NCBI RefSeq assembly: GCF_040784935.1 | Contig: NZ_CP160680.1 | Coordinates: 1,665,501-1,729,500, forward strand | From: Lewinella sp. LCG006 | GTDB lineage: Bacteria > Bacteroidota > Bacteroidia > Chitinophagales > Saprospiraceae | Reading direction: 5' to 3' | DNA length: 64,000 nucleotides | Part shown: positions 9,901 to 18,100 of the stretch, piece by piece | Layout of the letters: each line of letters opens with the position of its first letter | Position numbering within the stretch: the stretch's first letter is position 1 | The notes under the pieces: generated by a model | Told to the model about the DNA's origin: nothing | The model's database searches: none | What the model saw: the letters and a program-made list of their open reading frames with translations, nothing else | Translations under genes and position numbers: made by a program

Positions 9901-10569
9901 AATACCTGTTTTGCGGAATGTATTCCAGATTTGGATTGTACGCTGCCGCCTTCAACGACGCCCGTTACTTTCGGCTTCCACGATCCTCTCAGTGGAGAGG
10001 CAGCTGTATTCCTGACGGGTGAATTTGGTTTGCCCAATAATGATTTTGAGCTGACCGAATCTCCTGCGAGTAGTGGAGATTGGTTTGTGACGCTAGATCT
10101 TATCCCTGCTACTTATTATTACCGCTTTGGGACGGGTACTCCCATGAATGGTATTCTGGAAACTTTTCCTCTTGGTCAAGCAGACACGTGTACGGTTGAT
10201 TTATCCGGTGAACGCTTTCGAGTGATTACGGTAGAAGATACCGCTCTGGAGCTGGAGCCCGTCTGTTTTGAGCTATGCAATTACTGCGAAATTATTTATA
10301 ATGTTACGAATCCTATGCCTCAGTTACGGAGGTTCCAGATTCAACCCAATCCAACAAGTGGAGCAACCATGCTGAGCTGGGAAGCGGTTGGTGCTGATCG
10401 TATCCAAATTCGGCTTATCAACACCATAGGACAGGTTATTGAACAATTTGACTTGCCCGCCGGAGTAGGTCAGTTATTCCTCTCTACGCATACGCTTCCC
10501 GCAGGTATCTACTGGGTAAGCCTTGAAACGGAGGGAGGATATATGACTCGAAAATTAATAGTTCAATAA
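6946..10569 (+). CDS. Secreted FG-GAP/ASPIC-UnbV protein with Cys-rich repeats and T9SS sorting domain
   Basis: I place the start at the ATG 6946 (MKQYYSLLF...), giving 1207 residues with a signal peptide ending near FFAQQ. An in-frame TTG at 6931 is possible but would add a polar extension before the signal peptide. Residues ~20-450 carry repeated calcium-loop-rich FG-GAP/VCBS motifs (DYDNDGDDDLYF, DIDNDGYRDIFV, DFDQDGDLDFFV), expected to form a beta-propeller. Residues ~455-525 match the ASPIC/UnbV module (HFGLADHSTIDSVQVSWPGG). Residues ~545-1010 hold four tandem ~115-residue repeats, each with a YY-x-[FY]-x-NG...C....C.E.L...C pattern followed by CFG.C. The last ~75 residues are a type A T9SS sorting domain (QPNPTSGATMLSW to MTRKLIVQ). 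The protein is probably exported to the cell surface; the ligand is unknown. A strong hairpin follows 8 bp after the stop. Confidence 0.88.
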   Translation: MKQYYSLLFIQFLLLSFSPPFFAQQFSEISEELGMIHHFDDWNSIGGGAAFFDYDNDGDDDLYFTGGKFSDRLYRNEGDGTFTDVTEESGLQLTATYFTTGVTVGDIDNDGYRDIFVTTFGFLNSLAPDKRNLLYKNMGDGTFQEIAPLANLSDASRSVSATFLDHDQDGFLDLYIVNYVDRVRFIYGEDGMLSGFDHDCYENFFFHNNGNGTFTQVARQLNLEDAGCGLAIVNTDYDMDGDADLYLANDFGEFIETNQMYINNLTTGVYDTIPGENDINIGFYGMGIAVGDYDLDQDFDYYVSNLGANAFLNNDGNGQFTNIAEQAGVPNTMTDNNLLVTSWGTVFADIDNNLYEDLLVSNGHIPAAAFIATDHIDPNKLYYNNGDNTFTDISVAAGFDSPEKCRGLVYSDFDQDGDLDFFVNVMSSDSFPDAHVRFYRNDLANNNNWVQISLEGTHCNRDAIGAIIRLFVDDLILLREISGGGSHASQNSTIAHFGLADHSTIDSVQVSWPGGEVETFYDLDINQRHHLIQALVPRVRINFNVDMSFQEESPQGVFLKVTNAEGDIQSKLMYAPFLDGMYSVSFLQEPGFSGYYTIINGYCPDDTCGEDLSEEGCDGLTPDFKRLLEPVFNDTTINLCFGICAGIPCQSTVDSINAHFTLNAAPLNENLQQIFIRGLSPNGEDLPMNDPDGDGTYELSINLAEGYSAYYTYVNGECSDESCTENLSEQGCTDEANNYYRYLPPMTQDTMLAACFGVCNTDSCFAPIDTFRLTINLNMTNEALNPTGVFIIGDFFGLSGASPMYDGDDDGIYTNFFDIPEGFSTYYSFTNGSNCPGTTCYEDLSGQACASIDQNNFRYLNPITSDTIINLCFGECQLAACFPPADSVDIQINLNTAAIDVAEAGIYLVEGAFGSPGENPMEDNNGDGVYSITLRVPEGFSGYYSFTNGLCFDLSCKEDLNGQDCGPPNANNNRWLPPVMQDTIINTCFAECIPDLDCTLPPSTTPVTFGFHDPLSGEAAVFLTGEFGLPNNDFELTESPASSGDWFVTLDLIPATYYYRFGTGTPMNGILETFPLGQADTCTVDLSGERFRVITVEDTALELEPVCFELCNYCEIIYNVTNPMPQLRRFQIQPNPTSGATMLSWEAVGADRIQIRLINTIGQVIEQFDLPAGVGQLFLSTHTLPAGIYWVSLETEGGYMTRKLIVQ

Positions 10570-10576
10570 ATAAAAA

Positions 10577-10613
10577 AAGGAGGTGAGCTACTTTTTGAGT
10601 AGCTCACCTCCTT
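10577..10613. terminator. Strong hairpin after the FG-GAP gene
   Basis: A perfect 15-bp stem (AAGGAGGTGAGCTAC and its complement) with loop TTTTTGA begins 8 bp after the stop of the upstream plus-strand gene. The flanking A-tracts give a U-tract on the minus-strand transcript, so it may stop transcription from both sides. Confidence 0.65.
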
Positions 10614-11032
10614 AAATAAAAAAAGCCCCTCCCCTGAGGGAAGAGGCCATCCCAAAAACCGATTTAAGAATACACTTGAAAACGGTTCTTGTGAATCACA
10701 TACAATCCAATCGCCTTATCATTTGTCTTTTACGCAAGCTTTACATGAAGGTTACGTATATATGAGAATTTTTATAATTATTTTTTCAAAAAAAGCTTCG
10801 GCTAATCATCTCTACTTTCCCAAGCTTGAAAAAACTAACCGAAGCTTAGATTCCTACTCATTAGAAACCCTCATTGAACACTATATAACCATTGTCTTAC
10901 CTCGCTAACAAGCTTTCGACTACGAGGCTCTTCCGCCAGAAAGATGCCCAAAATTGGGCGGCTTTGGTCTATAATGCAATGCTAATAACTGTATTTCAAT
11001 TACCATGCCAAAATAAGTCAAGACAAAGAAAA

Positions 11033-11066
11033 AACCCGTTATCACCAACAGTGGCAATAACGGGTT
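11033..11066 (-). terminator. Terminator of the surface-protein operon
   Basis: A 10-bp stem AACCCGTTAT/ATAACGGGTT lies 57 bp beyond the stop codon of the PorP/SprF gene. The A6 tract on its left becomes a U-tract on the minus-strand transcript. Confidence 0.75.
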
Positions 11067-11122
11067 ATAGAATACTTCTCTATTTTAGAGATTCGTGGAA
11101 TTAGTAATAGGGTCGGTAATTA

Positions 11123-12043
11123 TTATTGATTATTTTTCTTTTCCCGCTTTTTAAAGGTAAGCGCTACTGTGATCTCGTGCGAACCTGTATTGTATTTCTG
11201 GAACCGTTGGAAAGACACATCATAGGAATAGTAAAGGTTGAAATTTGTCAACCGTGTTCCTAATAATATCCCCATGGCACCTAAACCAGCACGGTAAGAA
11301 AGCCCTGCAATCAGTTGCTCATCCAGGAAGCCTGCTTTCAGGTTCAAGTCCATCTGGAAAGGTGCATTTCTGATTTGACGCAAGAGGATCGAAGGCTCCA
11401 AACTCACTTTTTGCTGTGTGAGTTCAAAGCGGTGCCCCAGGTTAAAAGTGTAGTAGCTAAAGAAAGATTCTGAGGTACCAACGCCCGCAATTTCTGACAA
11501 ACGGCTGCTCACCAGGTTGTTAAAAGTAAGTCCACCGTAAGTATTCTCACGGAAGGTACCATATATGCCTAGTGCTGCATCAAACTGCCCTTTCCCATTC
11601 AGTAGGTCTTCCAACAAAGCGTCGGCAGGGTCGTAAAAAGGGCTGTCGGTGATATCGCCATCAATCCTCATTTGCTGGAATTCGGTAAAGAAACCAAACG
11701 CCAGTTTCCAGTCTTCATTGACTGGGTAGCGGAATGCGTAATCCAACTGTAGTTTGCTACGGCTCATTTGAGCAGCAGTCTCCGAAAAGATACCAACACC
11801 CAAGCCGAACGTACGCCCCAAGGGGCCATTGTACCGAGCAGCAAAGGTTTTAGGAGCATCTTCGAATCCAGTCCATTGCATTCGAGCATTGAACTGTAGA
11901 TTATAGGTTTCATCAAAACCCGCAGCTGCTGGATTAATCAGGATGGGGCTGATGTTGTAGTGCATGAAGAGTGCTTCGTCCTGTGCATGGACTAAAGTCT
12001 GTAACACGCTAACCAAACCCAGGAGGAGTATTAGTTTTTTCAT
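11123..12043 (-). CDS. PorP/SprF family type IX secretion membrane protein
   Basis: A 306-residue protein with a signal peptide (MKKLILLLGLVSVLQTLVHAQ) and the hallmark PorP/SprF opening: QDEALFMHYNISPILINPA, then GFDETYNLQFNARMQWTGF. The rest is alternating strands typical of an outer-membrane beta-barrel. It has the family's usual length of about 300 residues. In Flavobacterium the related SprF is needed to export the adhesin SprB and is encoded directly downstream of it. Here too the gene lies 101 bp downstream of a giant adhesin with SprB-type repeats and a gliding-associated C-terminus, so it is probably that protein's dedicated T9SS partner. A terminator follows. Confidence 0.92.
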   Translation of the reverse strand: MKKLILLLGLVSVLQTLVHAQDEALFMHYNISPILINPAAAGFDETYNLQFNARMQWTGFEDAPKTFAARYNGPLGRTFGLGVGIFSETAAQMSRSKLQLDYAFRYPVNEDWKLAFGFFTEFQQMRIDGDITDSPFYDPADALLEDLLNGKGQFDAALGIYGTFRENTYGGLTFNNLVSSRLSEIAGVGTSESFFSYYTFNLGHRFELTQQKVSLEPSILLRQIRNAPFQMDLNLKAGFLDEQLIAGLSYRAGLGAMGILLGTRLTNFNLYYSYDVSFQRFQKYNTGSHEITVALTFKKREKKNNQ

Positions 12044-12144
12044 GGTGGGAAGCTTAATCAGTTTTGGGAATTATAAGTATACAATAGGGATGTTAGGAGG
12101 ACTGAAAGCAGTACACATGCCTGCTTTCAGTCCCCTTAAATTCG

Positions 12145-15100
12145 TTAATCGCGAACGATGGTGAGTGAACCACGCTTCTGCAAAGGTTCTCCACTTCCAG
12201 GGCTACTATAATCAAGTACCCAGTAGTAAGGACCGGCCGGTAAATCATCGCCGTTCTGGGAAGTTCCTTCCCAATCATTGCTGTAATTATTGGTTTCGTA
12301 GACCAGCTGTCCCCAGCGGTTGTAGATCTCCAGATGGTTATCCGTCAATGCATCCGCACAGAAGATGATAAACTCATCGTTCGAACCATTACCATCAGGT
12401 GTGATGACTACGCGATCTTCAAAACACTCGAACCGTTCGTCAGCTACTTTGCCCGATACGACCTCAGAGCTACAACCACTGGCATCGGTCACTTGGAGCA
12501 TGTAAGTACCTGCACACAAGTTGGTCACCGTTCCAGTATTAGGAGTGCCAGGAATGTTTAGCCAATTGTAAGTATAAGGAGGGTTACCTCCCAAAACAAT
12601 TGCCATCACCGAACCATTACAGTTGTCGGCATCCGTATGAGGCTCTGTCTCAATCGTTACAATGATCGGAGCAGACTCTGCAACCACATAGCTTTCAATG
12701 AACTGACAATCATTTGCATCCGTAACGGTCAGGGTATAAGTACCCGGAGCCAGGTTGGTCCGTTGCTGACCAGTTTGTCCGGTTGACCATGAGTAGCTGT
12801 AAGGAGCTGTTCCGCCCATGGCTTCTACAAAAATCTCTCCGTCCTGGCGGCCATCACAACTGATTGACTTGACCGAACTTTCAACACTCATTGGTTGTGG
12901 AGCGGTCAATTGTACGGTCGTTTGCTGCTCACACATGAAGTTATCGATCACAAAAATCGTATAGGTACCAGGAGCAGCATTGCCAAGGGTGCCTGTCGTA
13001 TTCGTCCCTACCATAGCACCTGCTAGTTCAAACTCATAGGTAAAGCTGGTAGAGGTACCATTGTTGGTCACTGATGCCTGGATTTCTCCGTCAGTGGAGT
13101 CAAAACAATCCAATGCTCCTGAAACCACTGCCGAAGCGGTAAAGGCCGACTGGGTTTCGATTTCGTAGTTACGAATCAAGGTAGCACCAGTACCATCCGT
13201 GATAACGACGGTGTAAGTATTTGGCGACAAATTCATAATAGATGCATCCATAGAAATGGGATCATTACTTCCTTCTGCCGTCCAGACATACGTATAGGGT
13301 TCCGTACCTCCCGCAGCGGTAACGGTAATTGATCCATCCATACTGTCCGTACAACCCGCATCCGTGATGACGGCACTTTCGGTCATTTGCAGTACCTGAT
13401 AGCTTATTGGTAAAGAACAATTGTTTTCGTCCCGGATGATACCGGTTATTGTCGTTGGGCCAACAATTTGGTTCACCTGCTGCCCGTTGGGATAGCCATT
13501 CCAGGTAATGGTCGGTATACCCGTTCCTCCACTCACCATAATTGTCACACTACCAGAACCACCAGCATCTTCTGTATCATTGAAGATTATCGCCGAGCTT
13601 ACGGTTAACGGATCAGGAGATCCTATGGTGAAGCTGCCAGGCAAGTTGTTCATCCCACTATCGGTGATGGTATAGGTATAATTACCCGCTGGCAAATTGG
13701 TGATCGTACGCTCTCCAGTATCATTCACTAAGAATGGGCCAATATCCATCGTACCGTCATTCAACGTGATGCTTATTGGTTGTTGGCCTCCTGCAATAGC
13801 GAAGAAAACCGAACCATCCGTATCTCCAGGACACGAAACAGGGTTGGTCACCAACTGAACGATTGATAAAGGTGCGGAATCAACCATGTAACAGGCTGAC
13901 TGCGTACACCCTGCTCCGTCCGTCACCGTCACACAGTAAGTACCGAAGGCAAGGTTGGCCAGGTTTTGCATACTGGAAGTAAACATATTCGGGCCCGTCC
14001 AGGCAAAGGTATAACCACTGCCACTACCACCACTGACCGTTGTCAGTGTGATTGTTCCATTATTGCTACCCGTGACACCTGTTACCGTTGCTTCCAACAC
14101 AATAGGATCACTTTCTTCAATCGTAAAGTCAGCAGAAATGCTGGTCCCGGCACAGTCCGTAATCATCACCCGGTAGGTGCCTGCACAAGCGTTCAGCAGG
14201 TCTTGGGTCAATGCTACATCAGCATTGGTCGCCAGATTGATCCAACGGTAAGTCTCCATCCCAGGGCAGCTTCCTCCTGCGATCGTGATATTGACCCCGC
14301 CATTACAACTTCCAGGACAAGCGTCGTCAATGGTGAAGAAAGTCAACCGCAATACTTCGTAAACATTGAAGCAGGTAGAAGCCATACAACCAGCGGCATC
14401 CGTCACCGTCACACAGTATTCTCCCGGGGTAAGAATATTATTGGGGTCTTGCCCACCGAAGGTGTAACCATTAGGGCCCGTCCAGCTGTAGGTGAAACCT
14501 GGGGTTCCGCCCGCTACCGTGAGGTTGATTCCTCCAGGACTACCGCCGCCAGGAATTAGGGCAACCGTACCAGTTAATACAATCGGCTGCGCCAATTCAT
14601 TCACTAAAATATTCCCTAGCACCTGGTCACAACCATTCTGGTCTACAATCGTCACGCTATAAGAACCAGCCGACAGGTTGGATTGGGTAGTAACATTGTC
14701 TGGCAAACTACCACTCCAGTTATAAGACAAAGGCGGTACACCACCACCAGCACTAATCGTGATCGCTCCGGTATTGTCACCAGCGCAAAGAATATTCGTA
14801 ATATTCACTACCGAACCAGTGATCGCTGGTGGCGAAGTGATGCTGTAGGTGCCACTGACTGACATGCCCGTAACGGTATCTGTAACAGTAACCGTTATCG
14901 TGCTCGCCCCACGCCCCGTCACACTTGGTCCAGACTGACCTGGAATTGACCACTGATAGGTATAGTTTCCTGAACCATTTACCATACTTACGATGGTGAT
15001 AGAACCGATAGGTTCGTCTGCACAAGTAAGGTTGACTACATCTACCTGGCCAAACTGCAATGGTAAGGCAGGGTCACAAGTTACCTGCCCCGTTGCCCCA

Positions 15101-18100
15101 CTGAAGGCGACCAAATCATCATTGGTATCCGTAATTTCAATCGGTGTAGGGTTGCTACCAATTGTTACCGTGCTATTGTTATTCGTCAATTTATTGAAAC
15201 AAATAGAGAATAATACGGAATTAGGATTGAGGCTCACGGCATTGCCCGTACTGCTTTCCCATTGGAAGTTGATCACCCCGGGAGAGGCACTGAACGAGGC
15301 TGCCGTCAATCCTGGCAAACCAGCATTGATGTTACTGATCTGCGCAAAGCTCAAATCAGTACTGTTGTAGGTAATGCTAAACTGCATGCCCTTAATGTCG
15401 GTAAAAGTAGAAGCCGTAAAGTCCATACAGAAGTTATCCCCCGTACAAGCTTCTACCGTTGAGAGGCTTGCCGCAAAGGTTCCTGATCCCATCTGGCCAA
15501 TCGTAATCGTCCCTGGTACACCCGTAAATGGAACCTCCATCTCGTCGCCATCAATGACCTCAATCGGAGTAGGCATTCCAGAGAAAGACACGGTAGTAGT
15601 AACACTACCGATAACATCAAAACACACTTCAAAGATCGTAGCACCATTTGGCAAAGTAACCCCATTTGCGAAGGGGTCATTCCAAGTGGTCGTCAGGTTG
15701 CCGGGCGGAGGTGGGTTTCCTACCGAGGCAGTGGTAAATCCAACCAAAGAAGGGTTGAAATTCTGAGTACTTGTAAATACCAGCACAGCAGGATCGTAAT
15801 TGATACTGAACTGCATACCAAGGATGTTGTTGAAGTCATTCACCGTTACCGGTAAACAAACATTGTCACCTGTCATCGCCGTAGCGTCCGCAAGGATCAG
15901 CGCAAAGCCTTCCACCAAAGGATTGATGGTTACAGTACCACTATTCACTGTACTGTTGACAGCGTCACCATCTCCATTTTGAATCGTCCGTGGAGAAGGC
16001 ATGGTGACGTCAGAGGTGGTAGTACCAACAACATCAAAACAAATTCTACCCAAAGAGCTATTGTCGGTAAGCGTAATACCCGTAGCATTACTCCAGCTTG
16101 CGGTCAATACTCCCGGCGAGGGGTTGGTGATGGAGGCTGCACCCCAACCAGGCAACATAATATTGAAATTTTGCGCTCCGGTATAGCTCAGTATTGCAGC
16201 ATTGTAGTTGATATTGAACTGCATGCTGGTAATATTGGTGAAGTTGGTTACCCTGATGGGTAAACAAACATTGTCACCTTGGTTGGCCGTCACATCCGTC
16301 AACGTAAACGTAATGGGTAGAGGGCCACTCGTAGGAGGGCTGATCGTACCAGGCAAACCGGTAAATGGAACCTCCATCTCGTCGCCATCAATGATCTCAA
16401 TCGGCGTAGGCATTCCAGAGAAGACCACCGTCGTGCTTTCGTTTGTCAAAACATCAAAGCACAATTCAAAGATGGTCGCACCATTGGGTAGCGTGACACC
16501 CGTAGCTAAAGGATCGTTCCAGGTAAAAGTAAGGTTGCCCGGGGTTGGGTTGCCTACCGAACCAGCAGTGAAACCGACCAGCGCTGCATTAAAGTTTTGT
16601 GCACCCGTAAAGGTCAAGGCAGCAGGATCGTAATTGATACTGAACTGCATACCAAGGATGTTGTTGAAGTCATTCACCGTTACCGGCAAACAGACATTGT
16701 CGCCTTGGCTGGCTGTTGCATCGGCAAGGATTAGTCCAAAACCTTCTAGAGGAGGGCTCACGGTTACGGTACCACTGTTCACGGTGCTGTTAACAGCAGC
16801 ACCATCACCATTTTGGATAGTTCGTGGAGAAGGAATCGTAACATCAGAAGTGGTGCTCCCTGTAACATTGAAACACAGTCGAACCAGTGACGCAGCATTC
16901 GCAAGCGTTACACCCGTAGCGTTGCTCCAGCTCACGGTCAGTACACCTGGTGAAGGGTTCGTGATGGAGGCCGCTCCCCAACCGGGTAAAGTCGCATTAA
17001 AGTTTTGCGCACCGGAAAAACTCAGAATGGAAGCATTGTAGTTCACATTGAACTGCATGCTCGTGATATTCGTAAAGTTCGTTACCGTCAACGGTAAACA
17101 AACATTGTCGCCCTGATCGGCAGATACATCTGCCAGCGTCAGCGTAATCGGTAGAGGGCCACTCGTTGGAGGACTGATCGTTCCCGGCAAACCGGTAAAT
17201 GGAACCTCCATCTCGTCGCCATCAATAACTTCAATTGGCGTAGGCATTCCAGAGAAGACCACCGTCGTGCTTTCGTTTGTCAAAACATCAAAGCACAATT
17301 CAAAGATGGTCGCACCATTGGGTAGCGTGACCCCCGTAGCTAAAGGATCGTTCCAGGTAAAGGTAAGATTGCCCGGGGTTGGGTTGCCTACCGAACCAGC
17401 AGTGAAACCGACCAGCGCTGCATTAAAGTTTTGTGCACCCGTAAAGGTCAAGGCAGCAGGATCGTAATTGATACTGAACTGCATACCAAGGATGTTGTTG
17501 AAGTCATTCACCGTTACCGGCAAACAAACATTGTCGCCTTGGTTGGCCGTGGCGTCCGCAAGGATCAACGTGAAACCGTCAAGAGGGGGGCTCACGGTTA
17601 CGGTACCACTATTCACGGTGCTGTTAACAGCAGCACCATCACCATTTTGGATCGTACGTGGAACTGGGATGGTTACATCAGAGGTTGTATTCCCTGTAAC
17701 ATCAAAACATAGCCGTACCAGTGAAGCGTTATTGGCCAACGTTACACCTGTTGCGTTGCTCCAATTCACGGTTAATACCCCTGGTGAAGGGTTCGTGATG
17801 GAAGCCGCTCCCCAACCGGGTAAAGTCGCATTAAAGTTTTGAGCACCGGAAAAACTCAGAATGGAAGCATTGTAGTTCACATTGAACTGCATGCTTGTGA
17901 TATTCGTAAAGTTCGTTACCGTCAACGGTAAACAAACATTGTCGCCTTGGTCTGCAGATACATCTGCAAGGGTTAGTGTAATAGGTAGTGGGCCAGAGCC
18001 TCCTACAGTTACGGTTCCACTTTCACTATTGAAAGGGACATTCATTTCGTTACCGTCAATGATTTCTATAGGAGTGGGAGTACCTGAGAAACTGACGGTC

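Larger units (their letters stand above)
10570..11122. other. Intergenic region with several hairpins, no gene seen
   Basis: This 553-bp gap lies between convergent genes. It contains the strong hairpin at 10577-10613, a weaker GC-rich imperfect hairpin at about 10628-10651, an AAGCTTCGG/CCGAAGCTT inverted repeat at 10793-10847, and the terminator at 11033-11066. Each has an A-tract on its left side, meaning a U-tract on the minus strand. A 61-codon plus-strand frame at 10723-10908 overlaps one hairpin and has no recognisable features; I do not call it. Confidence 0.6.

Noticed and set aside
10723-10908. A 61-codon plus-strand frame
   Set aside because: It overlaps an inverted repeat in an AT-rich gap and has no recognisable protein features or promoter.
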